Positions 1 through 5,611 of a stretch of DNA of 5,673 bases are shown piece by piece. Position 1 is the first letter of the stretch, and the number at the start of each line of letters is the position of its first letter. Below the pieces are notes generated by a model. It was given only the letters and a program-made list of their open reading frames with translations, had not been told where the DNA came from and did not search any database. The DNA comes from Campylobacteraceae bacterium (GTDB lineage: Bacteria > Campylobacterota > Campylobacteria > Campylobacterales > Sulfurovaceae): assembly GCA_027002665.1 (NCBI GenBank), contig JALWZK010000185.1, forward strand, positions 1 through 5,673. The letters run 5' to 3'. Both the position numbers and the translations under genes were made by a program.

Positions 1-4
1 ATAT

Positions 5-79
5 TGGGGTATCGCCAAGCGGTAAGGCCACGGTTTTTGGTACCGTTATTCGGGGGTTCGAATCCCTCTACCCCATCCA
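5..79 (+). tRNA. tRNA-Gln (anticodon TTG)
   Basis: Full cloverleaf of 75 nt. The acceptor stem pairs 5-11 with 69-75, beginning with the T1-A72 pair typical of bacterial glutamine tRNAs. The anticodon stem pairs 30-34 with 42-46, and the seven-base loop between them carries anticodon TTG at 37-39. The T-loop motif GGTTCGAATCC is present. Discriminator T76 is followed by encoded CCA at 77-79. It is the first of three tRNAs spaced only a few bases apart, so they are almost certainly one transcript. Only 4 bases lie upstream, so the promoter or further tRNAs are outside the window. Confidence 0.97.
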
Positions 80-86
80 CAACTAT

Positions 87-163
<77 letters not shown>

Positions 164-166
164 AAT

Positions 167-243
167 GCGGGAATAGCTCAGTTGGCTAGAGCGTCAGCCT
201 TCCAAGCTGAGGGTCGCGGGTTCGAGTCCCGTTTCCCGCTCCA
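167..243 (+). tRNA. tRNA-Gly (anticodon TCC)
   Basis: A 77-nt tRNA. The acceptor stem pairs 167-173 (GCGGGAA) with 233-239. The anticodon stem pairs 194-198 with 206-210 and the anticodon is TCC at 201-203, reading GGA/GGG glycine codons. Discriminator T240 is the usual one for bacterial tRNA-Gly, and CCA is encoded at 241-243. Only 3 nt separate it from the initiator tRNA, so the two must be processed from a common precursor. Confidence 0.97.
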
Positions 244-275
244 TTTTCATTTTTATTTCCCCTTCTTTTCTTTTT
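244..275 (+). terminator. Pyrimidine-rich stretch after the tRNA cluster, possible terminator
   Basis: The 32 bases after tRNA-Gly are almost all pyrimidines on the + strand, with several runs of 4-5 T. No separate G+C-rich hairpin lies before them. If termination occurs here it would rely on the folded tRNA-Gly itself plus the downstream U-rich RNA. The stretch runs up to the antiporter stop codon on the opposite strand. The call rests on composition only. Confidence 0.25.
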
Positions 276-1191
276 AAACTACTATCTTAGATAAAAATAG
301 AGTTAGTAGTGTTAGTAGTAGAACTCCCATTGGTCTAATATATAGTCTGCTATTTGTAATAATAAGAAGTATCACTGTCGTAGCAAACATTGTGGCAATA
401 TCAAATATATGATTCTGTAGAGATATTGGTATATCTCTTATAAATCCCGTAGTTCCAAGGACTATAGTTACATTTGCAAGATTTGAACCGATAATATTAC
501 CTATTGCTATTTCGGCTTTTCCTTTCATAATAGCGGAGATAGAGATTGCCAATTCGGGAAGAGATGTTCCAAAACTGATAAGTATTATACCTATTAACCA
601 CTCACTAATATTAAATGAGCGAGCAATAGCAGATGCACTCTCTACTGTAAAATCTGCACCGACAACTACCAAGAAGAGACCTATAATAAATAGTAAAATA
701 CCTTTAAATAGATGGAACTCCCCGTTAAATTCTATATTGTTAATTAATTTGGAGGAATCTTTAAATAGAAAACAGATATAACTTACCATTCCAACTATGA
801 GTAAAATGGAGTCCAATCTGCTAATTTTCCCATCTATGGCCATAAGAATAAATATGATAGTGGCAATAGTTACCCAAGAGGCATCTTTTACGAAAAAACT
901 GCTATTGAAACTTTTTCTCTTAAATATAAATAGAACTGTAGATAGGACAAGTGTTATATTAAATATATTACCTCCAACTATATTTGATATTGCAATATCT
1001 GGTTTACCGTTTAAATTGGCTGTGATTGTAGTTAAAAGTTCTGGAAAACTTGTTCCAAAAGCCACTAAGGTAGCCCCTATAATAGATTTTGGTATATGAA
1101 ATTTTATCGCTATCTTTTCACTCTGGGTGATTATTAAATCAGAGCCAAAAATCAATGCACCTATTGCAAAGGTAAATATAACAAAGTCCAT
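274..1191 (-). CDS. Calcium/sodium antiporter, CaCA family (YrbG type)
   Basis: A 305-residue inner-membrane cation exchanger, near the usual family length of about 320. It shows the two inverted alpha-repeats that define the Ca2+:cation antiporter superfamily: residues 39-84 with GTSFPE (46-51) and NIVGGN (70-75), and residues 201-246 with GTSLPE (208-213) and GNIIGSN (231-237). The acidic residue of each G-T-S-x-P-E motif is the expected ion ligand. The remaining sequence is hydrophobic, with about ten membrane segments and a short polar linker near residues 145-160. It is the second gene of an operon: its ATG overlaps the ybeY stop as TAATG, and a weak purine-rich GAGAG lies within the ybeY end, so translation is probably coupled. 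YrbG proteins are usually annotated as Na+/Ca2+ exchangers, but the physiological ion cannot be read from sequence. Confidence 0.93.
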   Translation of the reverse strand: MDFVIFTFAIGALIFGSDLIITQSEKIAIKFHIPKSIIGATLVAFGTSFPELLTTITANLNGKPDIAISNIVGGNIFNITLVLSTVLFIFKRKSFNSSFFVKDASWVTIATIIFILMAIDGKISRLDSILLIVGMVSYICFLFKDSSKLINNIEFNGEFHLFKGILLFIIGLFLVVVGADFTVESASAIARSFNISEWLIGIILISFGTSLPELAISISAIMKGKAEIAIGNIIGSNLANVTIVLGTTGFIRDIPISLQNHIFDIATMFATTVILLIITNSRLYIRPMGVLLLTLLTLFLSKIVV

Positions 1192-1616
1192 TACTCTCTC
1201 TCTGTTCTAACTATTAAACTATCGGGAAGGTTAAACTTCTCTATTAACTCTCTCTCTTTTCTTCTCATCTCTCCATTATCAACCTCATGGTCATATCCTA
1301 AGAGGTGTAGAGTTCCGTGGATAAATAGAAGTGATAACTCATCAGATATAGAGTGGTTTAACTCCTGAGATTTTTCGATAACCTTATCGGCAGAGATTAA
1401 AATTGAACCCAAAGGCATACTATCTAACTCTCCACTAATGGGGAAACTCAATACATCAGTGGGCATATCTATATCTCTAAATTTAGAGTTATACTCCCTT
1501 ATTGTCCTATTATCACATATTCTAATATCTATATCTCTATCTGTTAGAGTAATATATATCTCTTCTAAAAGTTTTCTATTAATAGTTAATGTTGTTAAGT
1601 TTTCAATATTTAACAT
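1191..1616 (-). CDS. ybeY: Endoribonuclease YbeY, rRNA maturation factor
   Basis: A 141-residue protein of the UPF0054/YbeY family, a single-domain zinc-dependent RNase involved in 16S rRNA 3'-end maturation and ribosome quality control in the cytoplasm. The metal-binding signature H-x3-H-x5-H is intact as H100, H104 and H110 (HGTLHLLGYDH). The second family block, TDVLSFP, is at 53-59, preceded by N43...R47, which matches the conserved arginine needed for activity in characterised YbeY. The length is slightly shorter than the usual 150-160, the C-terminal tail being short. The ATG at 1616 has no strong Shine-Dalgarno. It is first in a two-gene operon with the antiporter and is divergent from queC across about 53 bp. 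Its company (tRNAs, queC, a nearby rRNA promoter) fits a translation role, although such adjacency may be chance. Confidence 0.95.
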   Translation of the reverse strand: MLNIENLTTLTINRKLLEEIYITLTDRDIDIRICDNRTIREYNSKFRDIDMPTDVLSFPISGELDSMPLGSILISADKVIEKSQELNHSISDELSLLFIHGTLHLLGYDHEVDNGEMRRKERELIEKFNLPDSLIVRTERE

Positions 1617-1638
1617 AAATATAAGTTTATCTAAAAGT

Positions 1639-1647
1639 TGGTAATAT
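1639..1647 (+). promoter_or_regulatory. Candidate extended -10 promoter of queC
   Basis: TGG followed by TAATAT (1642-1647) reads as an extended -10 element. Transcription would start near 1654, giving a very short leader just including the Shine-Dalgarno at 1656-1661. No clear -35 is seen, which is common in Campylobacterota. The region is only 53 bp between divergent genes, so the ybeY promoter must overlap it. I could not pick a convincing minus-strand -10. Confidence 0.35.
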
Positions 1648-1655
1648 TCTTTTAA

Positions 1656-1661
1656 AAAAGG
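1656..1661 (+). promoter_or_regulatory. Shine-Dalgarno supporting the GTG start of queC
   Basis: AAAAGG ends 8 nt before GTG at 1670. There is no ATG near this position in frame, and the PP-loop signature begins ten residues in, as usual for QueC, so the GTG is the right start. Confidence 0.7.
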
Positions 1662-1669
1662 TTCAAGTT

Positions 1670-2338
1670 GTGAAAAAAAAGGCTATATGTATAATCTCAG
1701 GTGGAATGGATAGTGCATTAAGTGCAAAAATTGCACAATTAGAGAATTATGATATAATTGCACTCCATTTCAATTATGGACAGAGAACTGAAAAGAGAGA
1801 GTTGGACTCTTTTAGAAAAATAGCCAACTACTTAAATGTTAAAGAGAGTTATGAGATAGATTTAGATTTTTTTAAAACTATTGGAGCTTCTGCTTTAATA
1901 GATGAGAATTTAGATATTCCGATAGATGGTATAAAAGAGGGCATTCCAATAACCTATGTCCCATTTAGAAATGGAATTTTTCTCTCTATCGCCTCATCTC
2001 TTGCCGAAAAACATGGAGCAGAGGCGATATTTATTGGAGTGGTTGAAGAGGATAGTAGTGGATATCCCGATTGTCGAGAGAGTTATATATCTGCTATGGA
2101 GAGGGCAATAGCCTTAGGGACAAAAGATGAGACAGATATTAAGATTAAGATGCCTTTAGTCCATCTAAAAAAGTCTCAAATAGTCAAAAAGGCCTTAGAG
2201 TTGGGCGTTCCTCTGGAGCTTACTTGGAGCTGTTATCAGAGTGAAGATTTAGCTTGTGGTGTTTGTGATAGCTGTAGATTGAGATTAAAAGGGTTCGCTG
2301 AAGCCAATAGTAGAGATTTAATTAAATATAAGGAGTAG
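1670..2338 (+). CDS. queC: 7-cyano-7-deazaguanine synthase QueC
   Basis: A 222-residue ATP-dependent ligase that converts 7-carboxy-7-deazaguanine plus ammonia to preQ0, the precursor of the tRNA wobble base queuosine. Visible signatures are the N-terminal PP-loop SGGMDS (10-15), NYGQR (35-39), VPFRNG (97-102), GYPDCR (131-136), and a C-terminal zinc site with C188, C196, C199 and C202 in WSCYQ...CGVCDSCR. Length and motif order are typical, so the enzyme looks complete. The start is GTG followed at once by a run of eight A (1673-1680). The queD, queE and folE partners are not in the window. The following lipoprotein gene starts 3 nt after the stop, so they are co-transcribed. None of the three tRNAs in this window has a GUN anticodon, so none is a queuosine substrate. 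Confidence 0.97.
   Translation: MKKKAICIISGGMDSALSAKIAQLENYDIIALHFNYGQRTEKRELDSFRKIANYLNVKESYEIDLDFFKTIGASALIDENLDIPIDGIKEGIPITYVPFRNGIFLSIASSLAEKHGAEAIFIGVVEEDSSGYPDCRESYISAMERAIALGTKDETDIKIKMPLVHLKKSQIVKKALELGVPLELTWSCYQSEDLACGVCDSCRLRLKGFAEANSRDLIKYKE
2330..2335 (+). promoter_or_regulatory. Shine-Dalgarno of the SMP-30-like gene, inside the queC end
   Basis: AAGGAG sits directly before the queC TAG stop (2336-2338) and 6 nt before GTG at 2342. It fixes the non-ATG start, and its position implies that ribosomes finishing queC can feed the next gene. Confidence 0.8.
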
Positions 2339-2341
2339 AAA

Positions 2342-3199
2342 GTGAAAAAGAGTATATTGATAGGATTCATATTTTTATTTATAGGTTGTAATGGGGATAC
2401 TTCCTCTGTTTTAAAAGAGGTTTGGAGAAGTAGTGATAAAAAGTTATCAGTTCCAGAATCTGTAACTTATGATAAATCTAAAGATGTTATATATGTCTCA
2501 AATGTAAACGGTATAAAAAACCCTTGGAGCAATAATGGCGGGTTTATATCTAAGTTAGATAAAAATGGAAATATTCTGGTCTTAAAATGGGCGACAGGAC
2601 TACAGGCTCCAAAAGGAATAGATATATTGGGGAATACCCTATTTGTCGCAGATTTAAATCAGGTAGTCCAAATAGATACAATTTCAGGTAGAATCCTACA
2701 TAAATTTAAAGCTCCAAAAGGGATAGATAGACTAAATGATATAGCTTGTGATAATCAAGAGAAGAGATGCTTTGTATCAGATTCAGGAACTAAAAAGATA
2801 TTTGAGGTATCTCAAAATGGGATATTTAAATTAATCTATAGAAGAGAGAACTCCAACAAGGCGGAGCAGAATGGACTACTGGTTGATGGAGACTATCTTA
2901 TTATGCAGGGAAGAGTTGGGGAGCTAAAAGCGTTAGATTTAAAACGGAAAAAGATAAAAATTATTACTAAAGATTTAGATATTCCAATAGATGGCTTGAC
3001 AAAATATAGAGATGGCGAATATATTGTATCTACTTGGAGTGGAGGTATCTATTTCATTAATAAGAGTGGAGAGGTTGAGAAGATATTTGGAGATAGTTTT
3101 AAGACAGCAGATATATTCTATTCAAAAGATTTAAATCTACTCTTAGTTCCAGACTTTTCTCACAATATTGTGGCATTTAAATTGGACAAATTGGAATAA
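2342..3199 (+). CDS. Predicted lipoprotein, SMP-30/gluconolactonase-like beta-propeller
   Basis: A 285-residue protein. Residues 1-15 form a lipoprotein-type signal (KK, a hydrophobic stretch, then LFIG before C16), so the mature protein is probably lipid-anchored in the envelope; Phe at -3 makes the lipobox slightly atypical. The rest is repeated beta-propeller blades of the SMP-30/gluconolactonase/LRE type. The positions that bind the metal and substrate in that family appear to be present: E39 (PES), N132 (LND), N177 (QNG) and D217 (PIDG). This suggests a working metal-dependent lactonase or related hydrolase rather than a degenerate propeller, but the substrate is unknown. The start is GTG with a strong Shine-Dalgarno inside the end of queC, so it is co-transcribed with queC without an obvious functional link. 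Its stop lies 1 bp from the lptC stop on the opposite strand. A non-catalytic NHL-like propeller is the main alternative. Confidence 0.8.
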   Translation: MKKSILIGFIFLFIGCNGDTSSVLKEVWRSSDKKLSVPESVTYDKSKDVIYVSNVNGIKNPWSNNGGFISKLDKNGNILVLKWATGLQAPKGIDILGNTLFVADLNQVVQIDTISGRILHKFKAPKGIDRLNDIACDNQEKRCFVSDSGTKKIFEVSQNGIFKLIYRRENSNKAEQNGLLVDGDYLIMQGRVGELKALDLKRKKIKIITKDLDIPIDGLTKYRDGEYIVSTWSGGIYFINKSGEVEKIFGDSFKTADIFYSKDLNLLLVPDFSHNIVAFKLDKLE

Positions 3200-3200
3200 T

Positions 3201-3704
3201 TTAATAATTGATAGATGCTTCAATATTCTTAGCAGTTATCTCCTTTGTCTCTATATTATAGTATAAATTAGAGCCTTTTATCCTATTTTGATTCATTTGT
3301 AGGATAAATTCTCTATCTGTATGTGCTATTTTATCTTTAATACTATAGTTTAAATCATCTGTTGAGAATTGAAATTCATCTCCTCTTTTTAAGATAACAC
3401 TATCTTTAAGTTGAATATAATCTTTTATATATATAGCTTTCTTAGATAGGATATTATATATCTTATTATGTGTAATATTTATATCTATCAGATAAAAGGA
3501 GTTCTTATCTTTTGTAGCCTCTTCTGCTCTTAATTGATTTTTTATTCCATTCTCATCTATCTCTAATAGAGAAAAGTTTTTAAAAAAAAACTCTTTTGTA
3601 GAGTTCGATTCTACCAATTTTACACTTTTGGGTTTCTCTATAAATATAAAAAAGCCTACTACCATTATTGATAGAATTAAGATATATTCAACTCTAAATA
3701 CCAT
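3201..3704 (-). CDS. lptC: LPS export protein LptC
   Basis: A 167-residue bitopic inner-membrane protein. One N-terminal membrane helix (about 6-22) is followed by a periplasmic OstA/LptC-type beta-jellyroll. Recognisable family features are the GIKNQLRAEEA segment (53-63), a strand pattern ending in FSTDDLNY (113-120), and the closing G-x-x-LYYN...ITAKNIEA (144-164). LptC receives LPS from the LptB2FG extractor and passes it to the LptA bridge. The gene start overlaps the kdsC end by 28 bp; the AGGAG inside kdsC sits about 12 nt from the ATG, a little far, so the start is likely but not certain. It is the last gene of hisB-kdsC-lptC here. lptA, which commonly follows, is absent, because the next gene is convergent. 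The coding strand has a T9 run at 3590-3582 (F39-F41). Confidence 0.85.
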   Translation of the reverse strand: MVFRVEYILILSIMVVGFFIFIEKPKSVKLVESNSTKEFFFKNFSLLEIDENGIKNQLRAEEATKDKNSFYLIDINITHNKIYNILSKKAIYIKDYIQLKDSVILKRGDEFQFSTDDLNYSIKDKIAHTDREFILQMNQNRIKGSNLYYNIETKEITAKNIEASINY

Positions 3705-4192
3705 AATTTTAAATACTCCTCTTTTAAGTTCTCCAATTCAATGAGATACTCTATCATCTCCCGAACAGCTCCATCTCCCCCATCTTTAGATAATCTAATT
3801 GAGACAATATCCTTAATATAAGATGATGCATTATTTGGTGCAAATGATAACTTAGAAGCTTTTAAGAGATTATAATCGTTTAAATCATCTCCAATAGATG
3901 CAACACTATCCATAGTTAAGTGTAATATATCTAATATCTCCTCTATGACCTCCCTCTTATTATTAACTCCTTGATAGAAGTATTTAATTCCTAACTCTCT
4001 GGCTCTCCTCTCTACTATCTTGGATTCTCTTCCCGTAATAATAGCTACATCTTTACCAAGTTTAATCCAAGATGAGATGGCTAAACCATCTTTTACACAA
4101 AAAGATTTAAGCTCATCTCCATTTTGAGTATATGTGATTTTTCCATCTGTCATTGTTCCGTCAACATCGAGAACTATAAGCTCTATACTCAT
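3677..4192 (-). CDS. kdsC: 3-deoxy-D-manno-octulosonate-8-phosphate phosphatase KdsC
   Basis: A 171-residue cap-less (C0) HAD phosphatase that removes phosphate from Kdo-8-phosphate, giving free Kdo for the LPS inner core; cytoplasmic. HAD motif I is DVDGT (9-13; D9 nucleophile, D11 acid/base) followed by TDG, motif II is TGR (53-55), the lysine is in NNKR (K79), and motif III is GDDLND (101-106). The C-terminal GGDGAVREM (138-146) is the KdsC-specific tail that contributes to the neighbouring active site of the tetramer, which separates it from other small HAD enzymes. Its ATG overlaps the hisB stop as ATGA, with AAAGG about 7 nt upstream inside hisB. The adjacent lptC supports the LPS role. 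Length is typical. Confidence 0.93.
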   Translation of the reverse strand: MSIELIVLDVDGTMTDGKITYTQNGDELKSFCVKDGLAISSWIKLGKDVAIITGRESKIVERRARELGIKYFYQGVNNKREVIEEILDILHLTMDSVASIGDDLNDYNLLKASKLSFAPNNASSYIKDIVSIRLSKDGGDGAVREMIEYLIELENLKEEYLKLWYLELNIS

Positions 4193-4761
4193 AAAACACC
4201 TTTTGTGCTGGGTATGCCAGAGTTTTTATTAATAGTTAATGCTCTTCTAAGTGCCACAGCAAGAGCTTTAAAAGATGCCTCTACTATATGGTGTCTATTC
4301 TTACCTCTATTTACTATAAGATGAATAGTCAATTTTGCATTAAATGCAAATGCTCTAAAAAACTCCTCAACTAATTCAACATCAAATGAGCCAATTTTTC
4401 CATCTATTGGCATATCAAATACTAAAAAGGGGCGATTAGATATATCTAAATCACAACTTACAGATGCTTCATCCATTACAACAGTAGCATTTCCATATCT
4501 CTCAATATTTTCTATGGGATATACCGCCTTTGCGAAGGCTTGACCAAGCACAATACCTATATCCTCTACGGAGTGGTGGTCATCGATATAGGTATCACCT
4601 TTACATAGAATATTTAAATCGATATGTGAATGTTTACTAAATGCCTCTAACATATGGTTAAAAAAACCTACGCCTGTATCTATATTATACTCCCCCAAAC
4701 CTCTAAGTTTAAGTTTAACACTTATCTGTGTCTCTTTTGTATTTCGAGATACCTCTATCAT
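4189..4761 (-). CDS. hisB: Imidazoleglycerol-phosphate dehydratase HisB
   Basis: A 190-residue manganese-dependent dehydratase for the sixth step of histidine biosynthesis (imidazole glycerol phosphate to imidazole acetol phosphate). It is the monofunctional form, without the N-terminal histidinol-phosphatase domain of the enterobacterial fusion. The two-fold repeated fold is clear: FFNHM (33-37) and DHHSVED (61-67) in the first half, and NRHHIVEASFKA (155-166) in the second, with the metal-binding His and Glu residues of both HHxxE motifs present. The C-terminal SGIPSTKGVL is typical. The start is ATG with AGGAGA 4 nt upstream (minus strand, 4771-4766). It heads a tightly overlapping operon with kdsC and lptC. 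No other his gene is in the window, as expected where his genes are scattered. I did not find a convincing promoter for this strand in the 128-bp divergent region. Confidence 0.97.
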   Translation of the reverse strand: MIEVSRNTKETQISVKLKLRGLGEYNIDTGVGFFNHMLEAFSKHSHIDLNILCKGDTYIDDHHSVEDIGIVLGQAFAKAVYPIENIERYGNATVVMDEASVSCDLDISNRPFLVFDMPIDGKIGSFDVELVEEFFRAFAFNAKLTIHLIVNRGKNRHHIVEASFKALAVALRRALTINKNSGIPSTKGVL

Positions 4762-4828
4762 AATCTCTCCTAATTAAAAAATTTAGATAAGATACACTCT
4801 TATTTCTAATATAAAGTTTATTTTAAAA

Positions 4829-4857
4829 TTAAATTTATATTAAATATATGATATAAT
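4829..4857 (+). promoter_or_regulatory. Probable promoter of the pseudopilin gene
   Basis: TATAAT at 4852-4857 is preceded by TG plus one base (4849-4851), a perfect extended -10. Seventeen bases upstream lies TTAAAT (4829-4834), a weak -35, as is usual in Campylobacterota. Transcription would start near 4864, leaving about 26 nt of leader with the Shine-Dalgarno at 4877-4882. A weaker alternative -10, TAAGAT at 4788-4793, would give a leader of about 90 nt. Confidence 0.55.
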
Positions 4858-4862
4858 CATAT
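4846..4862. repeat. 17-bp palindrome over the -10 box in the hisB/pilin divergent region
   Basis: Two perfect 7-bp inverted arms, ATATGAT (4846-4852) and ATCATAT (4856-4862), are separated by 3 bp. The symmetry is centred on the TATAAT at 4852-4857. It could be a repressor operator blocking that promoter, but the region is extremely A+T-rich and such a match can arise by chance. Confidence 0.4.
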
Positions 4863-4876
4863 CCATATAATATAAA

Positions 4877-4882
4877 ATAAGG
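4877..4882 (+). promoter_or_regulatory. Shine-Dalgarno supporting the TTG start of the pseudopilin
   Basis: ATAAGG ends 7 nt before TTG at 4890. Starting here gives the short positively charged KKSA leader before the FTLIE prepilin motif, exactly as expected, so the TTG is the real start. Confidence 0.7.
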
Positions 4883-4889
4883 TTATCTT

Positions 4890-5549
4890 TTGAAAAAGTC
4901 TGCATTTACACTTATTGAGGTTGTTTTTGTTATTATTGTCTTAGCCATTCTGGCATCTGTTGCTATGGATAGCACCGATAGAGATTTAAAACAGGAGGCG
5001 AGTGAGACTATTTTATCTCATATTAGATTGGCACAACAGTTGGCACTCAATGATAATAAACATAGAAGCGATAGTAATCCGTTATGGCAGAGAGCCTATT
5101 GGAGATTTGAGTATGGTAAATGTAGTAGCATTGATGACTACTATTATAGAGTAGGTTCAGATAGAGATATGGACGGTTTAATTGATAAGAGTGAATCGGC
5201 AATTAACCCAATAGATGGAAAATATCTATATACATTCAATAGTTGCAACTCTTTACAAGATAATGAGAGTCCCACTGTTCTTCTTGGAAAAAAATTTGGT
5301 GTAAAAAAGATTAAAAAATATGGTGGTTGTAGTAGTGTTCAACATATAGCTTTTGATTATTTAGGTCGTCCACACCATCAGATTGCAAGTTATGGCTCAG
5401 CAGATTTTTCGAAAATAATGAAACAAGATTGTAATATTACATTTATATTAAAAAGTGACCAAGATGATGATGGAGTAGATGATAACTTTACAATCACAAT
5501 AGAGGCTGAAACGGGACATGCCTATATTGTAGGAGAACCAAATCTATAA
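4890..5549 (+). CDS. Type IV pilin-like / type II secretion pseudopilin
   Basis: A 219-residue protein with a class III prepilin leader: K2 K3 S4 A5, then FTLIE starting at F6, with the conserved Glu at mature position 5 (E10), followed by a hydrophobic helix to about residue 25. Prepilin peptidase would cut after A5; Ala instead of Gly at -1 is, from memory, common in Campylobacterota. The globular part has four cysteines (C78, C119, C147, C181), enough for two disulfides, and two DxDxDGxxD loops resembling EF-hand or thrombospondin-3 calcium sites: D91-D99 and D190-D198. Length and single-copy context suggest a minor pilin or pseudopilin rather than the major subunit. No pilus assembly genes are adjacent. 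It begins with TTG and is followed directly by an rRNA promoter without a visible terminator. I recognise the family but not a specific named gene. Confidence 0.85.
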   Translation: MKKSAFTLIEVVFVIIVLAILASVAMDSTDRDLKQEASETILSHIRLAQQLALNDNKHRSDSNPLWQRAYWRFEYGKCSSIDDYYYRVGSDRDMDGLIDKSESAINPIDGKYLYTFNSCNSLQDNESPTVLLGKKFGVKKIKKYGGCSSVQHIAFDYLGRPHHQIASYGSADFSKIMKQDCNITFILKSDQDDDGVDDNFTITIEAETGHAYIVGEPNL

Positions 5550-5576
5550 AATTATAATATTTTTTTCAAAAATCCC
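5546..5576 (+). promoter_or_regulatory. A/T-rich UP-like element of the rRNA promoter
   Basis: Directly upstream of the -35 lies an A/T block with a T7 run (5560-5566) and an A5 run (5568-5572), resembling the distal and proximal parts of an RNA polymerase alpha-subunit UP element. It overlaps the pilin stop codon (5547-5549). General A+T richness weakens the call. Confidence 0.5.
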
Positions 5577-5605
5577 TTGACATTAAAAAAAAATTTGTCT
5601 ATAAT
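5577..5605 (+). promoter_or_regulatory. rRNA operon promoter, perfect sigma-70 consensus
   Basis: TTGACA (5577-5582) and TATAAT (5600-5605) are separated by exactly 17 bp. After the -10 comes a G+C-rich discriminator, ACGCCTCCA (5606-5614), very like the GCGCCACCA of E. coli rrn P1, which makes the promoter sensitive to ppGpp and initiating-NTP levels there. The likely start is A5614. A -35 this good is rare in Campylobacterota and points to a stable-RNA promoter. The spacer contains an A9 run (5585-5593). Confidence 0.9.
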
Positions 5606-5611
5606 ACGCCT

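Noticed and set aside
797..1099. Open frame on the + strand inside the antiporter gene
   Set aside because: It lies wholly opposite the well-supported antiporter, shows no known motif and has no Shine-Dalgarno; it is a by-product of the hydrophobic codon pattern.
1464..1545. Repeated ATATCTATATCTCTA segments in ybeY
   Set aside because: They encode RDID twice in the protein (DRDIDIR and FRDIDMP), both in expected family positions; no tandem repeat structure.
1438..1644. Open frame on the + strand across ybeY
   Set aside because: Antisense to the conserved TDVLSFP region of ybeY and made of low-complexity I/S/L residues; no independent support.
274..3704. Remnant of the E. coli-like yrbG-kdsCD-lptC cluster, since an antiporter and kdsC-lptC occur in one window
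   Set aside because: The antiporter is tied to ybeY and separated from lptC by two genes on the other strand; nothing but coincidence of family membership supports a shared origin.
1577..4241. 15-bp repeat TATTAATAGTTAATG at 1577-1591 and 4227-4241
   Set aside because: Both copies encode LTIN plus a basic residue in YbeY and HisB, and the word is A+T-rich, so chance and codon use explain it; the flanks do not match.
4124..4324. Open frame on the + strand across the kdsC-hisB junction
   Set aside because: Antisense to catalytic motifs of both genes, without a ribosome site or recognisable product.
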